A DNA stretch of 13,890 nucleotides, from NCBI GenBank assembly GCA_002781265.1, contig PETS01000065.1, positions 1 through 13,890 on the forward strand, read 5' to 3'. The notes under the pieces are model-generated. The model was not told the origin of the DNA, made no database searches, and saw only the letters and a list, made by a program, of their open reading frames with translations. The position numbers were made by a program, and so were the translations under genes. This stretch comes from Candidatus Falkowbacteria bacterium CG02_land_8_20_14_3_00_36_14 (lineage in GTDB: Bacteria; Patescibacteriota; Patescibacteriia; Patescibacteriales; UM-FILTER-36-11). How positions within the stretch are numbered: the stretch's first letter is position 1; every line of letters starts with the position of its first letter. Shown here one piece after another: positions 1 to 5,722 of this stretch.

Positions 1-98
1 TTGTTAAATTTTTATTAAGCCGCCTTTCAGCGACAGACCCATAAAGTGAGGTTTTACTATACCACCCGACGCTAGATACTAGTTTTGCGCTTCAGCGC
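1..98. other. Possible mobile-element/gene junction at window start
   Basis: No convincing start codon or ribosome binding site is visible here. The frame of the following gene is open back to a stop at 42-44, with no ATG. A small hairpin GCGC-TTCA-GCGC lies at 87-98 and is followed directly by TTGAAT. This resembles the short hairpin followed by a cleavage site found at ends of IS200/IS605 elements, and the IS200-like element in this window has hairpin loops of similar sequence (CTTCA, TTCCA). I infer, weakly, that an insertion or rearrangement joined foreign DNA to the downstream gene. Confidence 0.25.
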
Positions 99-917
99 TT
101 GAATAGCTGGTATAATGCTGAGTGGAATGGTTATTATGCGTCTACAGGTATTACTACAAGCAACCTAGCAAAAAAACCAAAAAATGTTTGGGGTCATCTA
201 CTTAATGAATGGAAAAATGATGGCACGGGCATCGCTGATTCAAAGTATACTCACCATTATATACATCCGCGAACTGGTAAACTATATGATCTCGATACTT
301 ACCTTTCGTGGCCATATGTAGATGTTACTACTTCTAATGGATTAGAATTGTTAACATTCATAAAATCAATCGGTGAAAATATTTCAACTGTAGAATTGAA
401 CCAAATAGAACCCCTGGGAAGTAAAAATTACATTTGGCAAGCTCTTCAGCACAGCCGTGATAATAATCTTCTTCCTCTTTACGGCTTTACTACATCAACT
501 GCGCAAGATCAACCCCAACCGAGCACCCAACAAGAATCTAGCGTCCTATCAAATCGCTTAAGAGGTAAAATTTTATTACAGATTGAATCTCATGGCGAAG
601 CTTGGTATGTTAATCCTAAAGATAGTAAAAGATATTATATGGCAAACGGTGATAAGGCATATAACGTAATGCGAAATTTTGGAATTGGTATAACCAATAA
701 AGACTTAGAAAAAATCAAAAATGACAAAATTTTTGCTAAAAAGAATAGTGGAAAAATATTTTTGCAAGTTGAAGCGCACGGCGAGGCATATTATATTGAT
801 TTCAATGGTAATGCCCACTACTTAAAAGATGGAAGTGTTGCTTACACGGTTATGAGAGAATTAGGTCTTGGAATTACTAACAACGATTTAAGTAAAATTC
901 CAGAAGGGAGTTTATAG
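99..917 (+). CDS. C-terminal part of a repeat-containing, probably surface/secreted protein (5' end uncertain)
   Basis: No enzyme family is recognised. The protein ends in two tandem repeats of about 55 residues, roughly 154-208 and 217-270, each with the pattern GKI-LQ-E-HGEA-YY followed by a run to V-MR-G-GITN-DL-KI. I associate this repeat with exported proteins of Patescibacteria, where it often forms C-terminal modules. A Ser/Thr/Gln/Pro-rich linker (about residues 133-150) separates the repeats from an N-terminal half rich in Trp and Tyr. There is no signal peptide. The only starts are TTG at 99 or none, because the frame stays open upstream to 45. The gene is therefore most likely 5'-truncated by a rearrangement near position 98, or it starts outside the coding sense visible here. 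It ends at TAG 915-917, and no terminator hairpin is evident before the next promoter. Confidence 0.7.
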   Translation: MNSWYNAEWNGYYASTGITTSNLAKKPKNVWGHLLNEWKNDGTGIADSKYTHHYIHPRTGKLYDLDTYLSWPYVDVTTSNGLELLTFIKSIGENISTVELNQIEPLGSKNYIWQALQHSRDNNLLPLYGFTTSTAQDQPQPSTQQESSVLSNRLRGKILLQIESHGEAWYVNPKDSKRYYMANGDKAYNVMRNFGIGITNKDLEKIKNDKIFAKKNSGKIFLQVEAHGEAYYIDFNGNAHYLKDGSVAYTVMRELGLGITNNDLSKIPEGSL

Positions 918-953
918 GTATAACATTTTTATTTTCCCTTTTAAACCAATCTA

Positions 954-962
954 TGTTATAAT
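954..962 (+). promoter_or_regulatory. Extended -10 promoter for the sce7726-like gene
   Basis: TGT-TATAAT: a perfect -10 hexamer (957-962) preceded by the TGn extension (954-956). The -35 region is poor (T/C-rich, around 934-939), which an extended -10 can tolerate. Predicted transcription start is about 969, giving a leader of about 30 nt before ATG 1000. Confidence 0.55.
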
Positions 963-999
963 AAAAAAAGAATAAGACACTCGTTCTGAATTTTATTTT

Positions 1000-1635
1000 A
1001 TGGTAAAAATTATTAATAAAGAAACTTTTACGAACGATAAAATTATACGTTTAGAGTTCCGAAATTTTTTAGATAAAGAGGCAAAAAAATATCGGAGGCA
1101 AGGACATAAGGCGGAGGTTTTTGAAGAATTTGGTGTTAGGCATGGGACAGCGAGAATAGATTTTGCCATTATCAACGGGGTTATGTGTGGGTATGAAATC
1201 AAAAGCGATCGTGATACGCTTAAACGTTTGCCGGAACAGGTAGAGGAATTTAGCGCCGTCTTTGATAGGTTAACACTTGTTGTCGGAAAACGTCACTTAT
1301 ATAAAGCAATGCATATAATTCCCGACTGGTGGGGCGTGACGCTTGCAAAATTTGATGCTGATAGTCGAGTTATTTTTCACACCATCCGTAAATCTAGAAT
1401 AAATAAAGAACAAGAAAAAATTTCAATAGCACGATTACTCTGGCGAAATGAAGCGTTGCAAATTTTAGAAAAACGAAAAAGGGCAGACGATGTTCGCTCT
1501 AAGCCGCGTGAATTTATATATAAAAGACTATCAGATACTCTTAGCGTCAAGACTCTTAAAAGAACAGTAAATAGTATATTGATGTCTAGGGAAGGTTGGC
1601 GATCTGATTTACTACTAGCGTCACATGATGGTTGA
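1000..1635 (+). CDS. sce7726-like PD-(D/E)XK nuclease-fold protein
   Basis: The 211-residue protein matches my memory of the sce7726 family: an acidic residue in RIDFA, then GYEIKSDRDTL, then RLPEQV, LVVG and PDWWGV blocks. The arrangement D54-x11-E66-x-K68 (RIDFA...YEIKSD) is the core of a PD-(D/E)XK nuclease fold, so DNA cleavage is plausible although the family is not biochemically defined as far as I know. The ATG at 1000 lacks a clear Shine-Dalgarno sequence. The gene is a lone + strand transcript with its own extended -10 promoter. Its last 50 nt (1586-1635) overlap the 3' end of the convergent beta-family gene, and both frames look genuine there. Members are often found near phage or defence genes, consistent with this neighbourhood. 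Family assignment is fairly secure; role is inference. Confidence 0.8.
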   Translation: MVKIINKETFTNDKIIRLEFRNFLDKEAKKYRRQGHKAEVFEEFGVRHGTARIDFAIINGVMCGYEIKSDRDTLKRLPEQVEEFSAVFDRLTLVVGKRHLYKAMHIIPDWWGVTLAKFDADSRVIFHTIRKSRINKEQEKISIARLLWRNEALQILEKRKRADDVRSKPREFIYKRLSDTLSVKTLKRTVNSILMSREGWRSDLLLASHDG

Positions 1636-2695
1636 TTCCGGCTTCCAGCCAAGTTTTTGGGTTCCCGGTTTTTTTTGTGTTAATGTCTTTAGCTTTTTCG
1701 GCAATATATGAATCTCCGTAACTAAATTCTTCTCCTTTAAATATTTTTTGTTTAGCCAAAATGTTCGCTAGGGCCGGATATTGTTTGAACCCAGCGCCTT
1801 TTGGATTTCGTAATCCTTCGCCTCTTTCAATTAACCAATAGTCTTCTAGCGCATATCGGATGCTCGCACTTGGATTAGTGGCAGATGATGTTTGCGGCAT
1901 ATAGACCGGATGCTGTATAGTGTAGTCCGCGAAAGATGGTGGCCTTTTTAAGGCACTCAATAGCATCTTCCATATCGCCCAATCAGCCCGTGAAATTTTA
2001 TGCTGATTATGTTTTTCGAGATGAGAAAGGTCTTTAGGAAAAGCACCGCCAGCTACGATAAATGTCCTCCATTCTTTTAAATGGGGGATTTTATTAATTT
2101 TGGCAACAAAAGAGTCGCAAGAAATTAGTTGGTCAATAATTTTGAAGTCTACTAATAAGTCAACATTTCTGGTAACCAAAGCATTTTTAATAATAAAGTT
2201 TTTAATATCATCGGCCAGCGATTTTTCATTAAAGTTAGATTCTGTAATTCTTGAGCATAGCCCATTACCACTTTCTTTCGCGAATTTGATCGCAGCGTGT
2301 CTTGTTTTAGCATCGGACTCAAATCCTATCACTGGTATAATAGTAATGACGGGAATCATGAAAAGGTTTAGCTGTTTTCCATGGCTTAATATTTTTTCTA
2401 AAGCCTCCGCCCTTATTGAGCCATCAATAAATTGAACATCAATAAAGATTGCATCATACCCCCAGTGTTTCAATATCTGGTCGGCAATATTTGGGATACT
2501 CTCCATAAAAACATTTATTGATTCTTGGAGTAAATCCTTCGGTGTTTTTTTGCCTTCATCATCATCCGGCTGAGGCATAATAAACTCAATCAGGGGAGTG
2601 ATATTAGTTTTATCATCTGATTTTAGTTTCAGTAGAGCCCCTCTCTCGGCAGCCTTCCATCTTAAAATTGGAACATAGTGTTTATAATTGAACAT
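1586..2695 (-). CDS. Beta family protein (T4 beta-like)
   Basis: The 369-residue product opens with MFNYKHYVPILRWK and an ITPLIEF block and ends with a WLEAGINHH segment. Together with the length, this is the pattern I know for 'beta family' proteins (Pfam Beta_protein, named after a phage T4 protein). Biochemical function is unknown; the fold may be TIM-barrel-like, which I cannot verify. I chose ATG 2695 because the family N-terminus begins there. An in-frame ATG at 2743 would add 16 low-complexity residues and overlap the upstream gene. From 2695 the gap to the HigA-ImmA stop is 10 nt, so it is probably the third gene of the HigB-HigA-beta operon. Its 3' end overlaps the opposite-strand sce7726-like gene by 50 nt. 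In other genomes sce7726 and a beta-like gene are, to my recollection, neighbours, which supports a functional pair. Confidence 0.75.
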   Translation of the reverse strand: MFNYKHYVPILRWKAAERGALLKLKSDDKTNITPLIEFIMPQPDDDEGKKTPKDLLQESINVFMESIPNIADQILKHWGYDAIFIDVQFIDGSIRAEALEKILSHGKQLNLFMIPVITIIPVIGFESDAKTRHAAIKFAKESGNGLCSRITESNFNEKSLADDIKNFIIKNALVTRNVDLLVDFKIIDQLISCDSFVAKINKIPHLKEWRTFIVAGGAFPKDLSHLEKHNQHKISRADWAIWKMLLSALKRPPSFADYTIQHPVYMPQTSSATNPSASIRYALEDYWLIERGEGLRNPKGAGFKQYPALANILAKQKIFKGEEFSYGDSYIAEKAKDINTKKTGNPKTWLEAGINHHVTLVVNQIANLP

Positions 2696-2705
2696 ATTAT
2701 TTAGT

Positions 2706-3902
2706 TTATTGGAAGAATTGTTTAACTTTAAAATCGTTAACAATTTTATTTAAGTAATAATAATTTTTGTGTTCGTGCCTCATTGCCCCTGCAACTATAG
2801 CTATGTGTATTCCCAACTCATCAGCAAGACTCTGTGCGGCCATTGGCGAAGGGATTAATTTGGCTGGGCTATTTTCCCATTTGCTGGCAGGAACCAAAGC
2901 TTCGCGGGCCAGCTTATCTGCGTCTCGCTCAATACTATTTAGATCAACTCCTTTTACTCCTTCGATCTCATCATAGAAAAGATTGATGTCTTGATTAAAG
3001 TGCAAAGCTATATGAGATAATTCGTGCATCAATGTAAACCAAAAATTGTCTAGTCGGTCATGCCGTAGGGTTAATCCAATAACAGGATTATCTTTGTTAG
3101 TTAGAATTGTCGCTCCGTCTAAATAAGTTTTTGGAAAATTGTATTCTATAACCAAAATAATTCCGTTACTTTTTAAATATTCTTGTGCTAAATTAGGGCC
3201 ATTTTCTTCTTTACTTTTTTTCGCAAGTTCTTCCATGAAACTGAGATTAACAATGCCTTGCTTATATTTCTTCGGAGTTTTTATTTTTTGTGACCTTTTA
3301 GATACATAAACAGCCCAGGCAGATAATGCTCGTTTATCAGTAAGCGGCGACGATCTATAATGTGATTTTCTAGACATTCCCACAAACTGCGGGCTGGCTT
3401 TGAATGATGAGAAAAAATCTTTTAATAGATCAATTTTATTTTTACTCTTTGAGGAGGCACTGCCAAAATAGCCTCGCTTCTCCATTTCCGTAATAAGGCG
3501 ACTGCCCCATGCTTCATATTCGGAGTTTTCGTCTAGCTTAGGTTTTTGCACCAAAACTTTTGCCGGGATTCCAAGCCCCTCCGACAAGGCTCTAACCATA
3601 TCAAGAGTTAATTGACGTTTGCCCGAAAGAATTTCAGACACTCTACTCCGGCTACCAATATAAGGGATGAGGTCGACAGGTTTTAGGTTCGCTTGCTCCA
3701 TTCTGTATTTAATCGCTTCAATCGGGTCGGGGAGTGTGTCTGGAAAGGTTCTATTTTCATAATCCTGGATAAGCGCGCTGAGAAGATTTAATTGATCGCC
3801 TTCAGCAGAAGCCGGGTCGGGGTCGCGGCTAATCAACACCTCGACTAATTTTAGGGCATCTTTATAATCTTGTTCGTTTTTTATGACTTTAATATTATTC
3901 AT
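2706..3902 (-). CDS. higA: HigA-like antitoxin fused to ImmA/IrrE metallopeptidase
   Basis: Two-domain protein of 398 residues. The N-terminal ~120 residues resemble HigA antitoxins: an acidic helical start (IKNEQDY), DPIEAIKYRMEQ, then an XRE helix-turn-helix at about 62-110 (GSRSRVSEILSGKRQLT). The C-terminal half is an ImmA/IrrE (COG2856) domain with the zinc motif HELSH (293-297) in an LMHELSHIALHF context, and a downstream ERDADKLA block supplying the third ligand Glu325. ImmA proteases cleave repressors or antitoxins, so the protein may process itself or a partner; that is inference. I chose ATG 3902, 8 nt after the higB stop. A GTG at 3926 would overlap higB and add eight residues. The order toxin then antitoxin is typical of higBA. 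The antitoxin domain probably binds the operator upstream of higB. Confidence 0.85.
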   Translation of the reverse strand: MNNIKVIKNEQDYKDALKLVEVLISRDPDPASAEGDQLNLLSALIQDYENRTFPDTLPDPIEAIKYRMEQANLKPVDLIPYIGSRSRVSEILSGKRQLTLDMVRALSEGLGIPAKVLVQKPKLDENSEYEAWGSRLITEMEKRGYFGSASSKSKNKIDLLKDFFSSFKASPQFVGMSRKSHYRSSPLTDKRALSAWAVYVSKRSQKIKTPKKYKQGIVNLSFMEELAKKSKEENGPNLAQEYLKSNGIILVIEYNFPKTYLDGATILTNKDNPVIGLTLRHDRLDNFWFTLMHELSHIALHFNQDINLFYDEIEGVKGVDLNSIERDADKLAREALVPASKWENSPAKLIPSPMAAQSLADELGIHIAIVAGAMRHEHKNYYYLNKIVNDFKVKQFFQ

Positions 3903-3910
3903 ATTTTTTA

Positions 3911-4198
3911 TTAACGTATATTCCACTTAATATATTCGTCGTGTGTGCCGATTTTCTTTATTAGCACCACCCCAATTTTGTAGGTTGTCTTAACCCAAAG
4001 CCTATATTTATTACCGCAAATATTAAACACAACGTTTTGGCCTCCTATGATGCTGGCGCTGGAATATCTACACTTAAGCTCGTGCGGAGTTTGCCAAACG
4101 GTTTCTTCCACTTCAGCTATCCACGATTCAATTTGTGATCGTGAATCTGAGTATTTATTCATAAAGTCGTATAATGGTTCTTTGCCTATTAATCTCAT
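3911..4198 (-). CDS. higB: HigB-type mRNA interferase toxin
   Basis: This 95-residue basic protein fits the HigB_toxin family (RelE fold, ribosome-dependent mRNA cleavage). Diagnostic stretches are QNVVFNICGNKYRLWVK (54-70) and KIGTHDEYIKW (82-92), corresponding to the family's VFNI-GNKYRL and GTH-EYD blocks. The C-terminal HDEYIKWNIR contains the usual late catalytic-region His/Asp/Tyr residues. Length is normal and there is no disruption. The gene is first in a minus-strand operon, 8 nt before the HigA-ImmA gene, and has a recognisable sigma70 promoter (4249-4277). Toxin-first order and an XRE antitoxin partner support higBA rather than relBE. Confidence 0.88.
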   Translation of the reverse strand: MRLIGKEPLYDFMNKYSDSRSQIESWIAEVEETVWQTPHELKCRYSSASIIGGQNVVFNICGNKYRLWVKTTYKIGVVLIKKIGTHDEYIKWNIR

Positions 4199-4248
4199 AT
4201 CTAACTTTGGGTGGTTTAAGTAACCTTGTTTTTATTCCCATATTGGTA

Positions 4249-4277
4249 ACAATAACTTAAGTATCTTTTATTGTCAA
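4249..4277 (-). promoter_or_regulatory. higBA promoter with candidate operator palindrome
   Basis: Read on the minus strand: -35 TTGACA (4272-4277), a 17-nt spacer, -10 TATTGT (4249-4254). The spacer holds the 8-bp palindrome ACTTAAGT, and a second ACTTAA lies downstream of the -10, near 4215-4220. A repressor such as the HigA HTH domain bound here would block RNA polymerase, as in classical toxin-antitoxin autoregulation. Hexamers are seen directly; the operator role is inferred. Confidence 0.65.
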
Positions 4278-4389
4278 TACCTTACTTATCCACAGCAATA
4301 AATAAGCACTAGTTGGTTCGTTTTCAGTTAGATTAAGGTGGCGCGCTGGCGAATAGCCGGCACGAAAAAACACGGCGGGGCAGAAAAGC

Positions 4390-4440
4390 GGGCGGGCAAA
4401 AATTTCCCTTCCCCCGACCCCTTTCCTTTTTTGCCCGCCC
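4390..4440. repeat. GC-rich stem-loop (13-bp perfect stem)
   Basis: GGGCGGGCAAAAA at 4390-4402 is the exact reverse complement of 4428-4440. The 25-nt loop is pyrimidine-rich. The 3' arm is followed by TCTTTTTT (4441-4448), so it could terminate transcription rightwards, although no gene obviously reads into it from the left. Confidence 0.6.
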
Positions 4441-4456
4441 TCTTTTTTGGGGGTGC

Positions 4457-4471
4457 GGGGGCTTTGCCCCC
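4457..4471. repeat. GGGGGC-TTT-GCCCCC mini-hairpin
   Basis: Six-base arms (4457-4462 and 4466-4471) with a TTT loop. A relative with the same loop, CGGGC-TTT-GCCCG, occurs at 9840-9852, so this is probably a dispersed REP-like unit of this genome. Confidence 0.5.
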
Positions 4472-4599
4472 GATTGTGGCTTTTAAATTTTTTGTTTTAA
4501 ATTCCTTTTCTCTTACGCCGTGCCTTTGGCAGGCAAGTCCTTGCTTTGTGGATTAAATTCGGCAGAACGAACGTGAAAGTTCGCTGAAATTTTTTTTGG

Positions 4600-4651
4600 G
4601 GAGCATATACAAAAATAACGCTAATATTAGCGTTATTTTTGTATATGCTCC
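4600..4651. repeat. Perfect 52-nt palindrome
   Basis: Each 26-nt half is the exact reverse complement of the other, centred between 4625 and 4626 with no loop. The outer ends are GGAGCA/TGCTCC; the core contains AAAAATAACGC/GCGTTATTTTT. T-rich tracts flank both sides. It could be a bidirectional terminator between higBA and the IS, a cruciform site, or the fused ends of a small inverted element. A second hairpin of related design lies at 9967-10014. Confidence 0.75.
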
Positions 4652-4859
4652 GATTTTATAACGAAGCTTAAAAATATTTTAAGTTCCTGCAAGATTCGGG
4701 CAAAGACCGACTTTAAAAAAACTGCCAAACCTGCCTGCTGTCAGACAGGGAACCTGTAAAAAATAACAACTCGCCTGTCCGCAGAAGCCGATAGAGGCGG
4801 AGGAGTAAGCCAAAAGCAAACTTTTCTTTTTTAGTGTTTCCCCTTTGGGAGCAAACCCC

Positions 4860-4874
4860 TCGCCCTTCAGGCGA
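4860..4874 (+). repeat. Left-end hairpin of IS200-like element
   Basis: TCGCC-CTTCA-GGCGA: a 5-bp stem and 5-nt loop about 30 nt before tnpA. It matches in design the 8-bp stem CCCTCGCC-TTCCA-GGCGAGGG after the gene. Such subterminal hairpins are recognised by IS200/IS605 Y1 transposases. The exact outer left boundary is not determined. Confidence 0.6.
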
Positions 4875-4888
4875 TCCTTTTAAGATGA

Positions 4889-4894
4889 TATAAT
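4889..4894 (+). promoter_or_regulatory. -10 element upstream of tnpA
   Basis: A perfect TATAAT lies 8 nt before the tnpA ATG, implying a very short leader; the -35 region (about 4866-4871, TTCAGG) is weak and lies within the left-end hairpin. Whether it is used is unknown. Confidence 0.3.
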
Positions 4895-4902
4895 GGCGGT
4901 AT

Positions 4903-5343
4903 ATGCAACTGTACCGAAAAACATCACATACCGTTTTTGACCTGAAATTCCACCTGATCTGGACGACGAAATACAGAAAGCCCATTCTGGTCGGCAGGAT
5001 AGGATACAGAACAAGGGATCTGATCAGGGAAATATGTCAAACTCACAACGTCGAGATAATCAAAGGGCATATTTCCAAAGATCATGTCCACATTTTTATC
5101 TCTGTTCCTCCGCAGATTTCCGTAAGCAAGATCGCCCAGTATATCAAAGGCAAAACATCCAGAAAACTGCTCCAGGAATTTCCGCCCCTCAAAAAGACAT
5201 TCTAGGGGCAGCATCTTTGGAGCAGAGGATTTTTCGCCGTCAGCTCAGGAACAATCACGGATGAAATGATCATGGAATACATCGCCAAACAGGACGAGGA
5301 TGCCAACAAAAGGGGGGATAATTTCACGGTTCTTGAAGCATAG
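4903..5343 (+). pseudogene. tnpA: IS200-type transposase TnpA, inactivated by an in-frame amber codon
   Basis: The frame from ATG 4903 to TAG 5341-5343 is 146 codons, normal for IS200/IS605 Y1 single-strand transposases. It begins MQLYRKTSHTVFDLKFHLIW, and the HUH nuclease motif is HVHIFIS (about residues 61-67). Codon 101 (5203-5205) is TAG where the family has Trp in an FWG-H-W-RG-F block, so a single G-to-A change of TGG is the simplest cause. Downstream the frame stays open: GQHLWSRGFF, then ITDEMIMEYIAKQ containing the catalytic Tyr126. The truncated 100-residue product keeps HUH but lacks the tyrosine, so it cannot transpose DNA alone. Its base composition is visibly less AT-rich than its neighbours, consistent with recent arrival. 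End hairpins lie at 4860-4874 and 5373-5393. No TnpB is present. Confidence 0.92.
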
Positions 5344-5372
5344 CAGCGCTTTAGCGCGTTACGCCCGAGAAC

Positions 5373-5393
5373 CCCTCGCCTTCCAGGCGAGGG
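5373..5393 (+). repeat. Right-end hairpin of IS200-like element
   Basis: CCCTCGCC-TTCCA-GGCGAGGG, a perfect 8-bp stem with a 5-nt loop, 30 nt after the tnpA frame ends. It fits the right-end structure that Y1 transposases bind next to the cleavage site. Confidence 0.7.
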
Positions 5394-5442
5394 TTATTCA
5401 GTATTTATTCACAAATTATGGCTGTTGCCTCTTGAATTTAAT

Positions 5443-5479
5443 ATTCCATTTTGTCATATTACATTATGGAATGTATTAT
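5443..5479 (+). promoter_or_regulatory. Promoter and candidate operator of the XRE-endonuclease operon
   Basis: -35 TTGTCA (5451-5456), 17-nt spacer, -10 TATTAT (5474-5479). A perfect 7-bp inverted repeat ATTCCAT (5443-5449) / ATGGAAT (5466-5472) surrounds the -35: one arm abuts it upstream and the other fills the spacer. A dimeric regulator bound here could act as repressor or activator, as C-proteins of restriction systems do. Predicted transcription start is about 5486, giving a leader of about 14 nt with no Shine-Dalgarno sequence before ATG 5500. Confidence 0.65.
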
Positions 5480-5499
5480 ATAATTATAAACATTGCAAT

Positions 5500-5721
5500 A
5501 TGAGCGAATCAATATATTCAAAAGATCATCAATATCTGATAGAACAGCTTAAAAAGGCCCGGCACGAGGCTAGGCTGGATCAAAAAGCTGTAGCTAAATT
5601 ATTAAGCAAAACGCAATCTTATGTTTCTAAAATTGAATCGGGACAGAGAAAAATTGATGTTATTCAATTAAAAAAATTTGCTTATTTATATAAAAAAAAT
5701 ATAAATTATTTTATAAAGTAA
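5500..5721 (+). CDS. XRE-family regulator, probable C-protein of the restriction system
   Basis: A 73-residue protein that is essentially one Cro/C1-type helix-turn-helix. The scaffold is LKKARHEARLDQKAVAKLL (19-37), then SKTQSYVSKIESGQRKI (turn plus recognition helix, 37-53), then KKFAYLYKKN. Size, single-domain form and position directly before an endonuclease gene match controller (C) proteins that delay nuclease expression in type II systems. I chose ATG 5500 over an ATG at 5425, since the extra 25 residues would be translated from the promoter and its inverted repeat. Its stop is 1 nt from the endonuclease start, indicating translational coupling. The inverted repeat at 5443-5472 is the likely binding site. 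The C-protein role is inferred from context. Confidence 0.85.
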   Translation: MSESIYSKDHQYLIEQLKKARHEARLDQKAVAKLLSKTQSYVSKIESGQRKIDVIQLKKFAYLYKKNINYFIK

Positions 5722-5722
5722 T

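Larger units (their letters stand above)
4199..4860. other. Gene-free interval with GC-rich hairpins and REP-like sequence
   Basis: No credible gene is seen; the open frames here are low-complexity (for example 4338-4556) and span hairpins. Contents in order: the higBA promoter; an abruptly GC-rich block at about 4337-4475 with two stem-loops; a CGAAC-GTGAAA-GTTCG inverted repeat (4568-4583) followed by a T-run; a perfect 52-nt palindrome (4600-4651); and imperfect hairpin sequence at about 4728-4805 built from CCTGCCTG/CAGACAGG and CGCCT/AGGCG arms. Composition differs sharply from flanking genes and resembles the REP-like intergenic repeats common in some Patescibacteria. Confidence 0.6.
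4850..5400 (+). mobile_element. IS200-like insertion sequence (tnpA only, defective)
   Basis: The element comprises a left-end hairpin (4860-4874), the broken tnpA and a right-end hairpin (5373-5393) followed by TTATTCA, which may contain the cleavage site. Boundaries are approximate because IS200 elements have no terminal inverted repeats or target duplication. If the ends are intact, an active TnpA elsewhere in the genome could still mobilise it. Confidence 0.75.

Noticed and set aside
4338..4556. 72-residue open frame on the plus strand
   Set aside because: It runs through two GC-rich hairpins and has low-complexity Pro/Phe/Gly composition with no ribosome binding site; it is a chance frame in REP-like sequence.
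4568..4583. CGAAC-GTGAAA-GTTCG as a Gram-positive-type LexA box
   Set aside because: The spacer is 6 nt instead of 4, and it lies in hairpin-rich intergenic DNA away from any promoter.
4713..4985. 90-residue minus-strand frame over the IS left end
   Set aside because: It overlaps tnpA and its hairpin antisense and matches nothing; a shadow of the transposase gene.
5203..5205. Stop-codon recoding (TAG read as Trp)
   Set aside because: All other genes here end normally and contain no internal TAG at conserved positions; UAG-to-Trp recoding is not known in this group.
5034..5264. 76-residue plus-strand frame within tnpA
   Set aside because: An out-of-frame reading of tnpA. The true frame continues past the amber codon to 5343, so no frameshift is needed.
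5425..5499. N-terminal extension of the XRE regulator from ATG 5425
   Set aside because: It would be translated from the promoter and inverted repeat themselves; the helix-turn-helix protein starts naturally at 5500.
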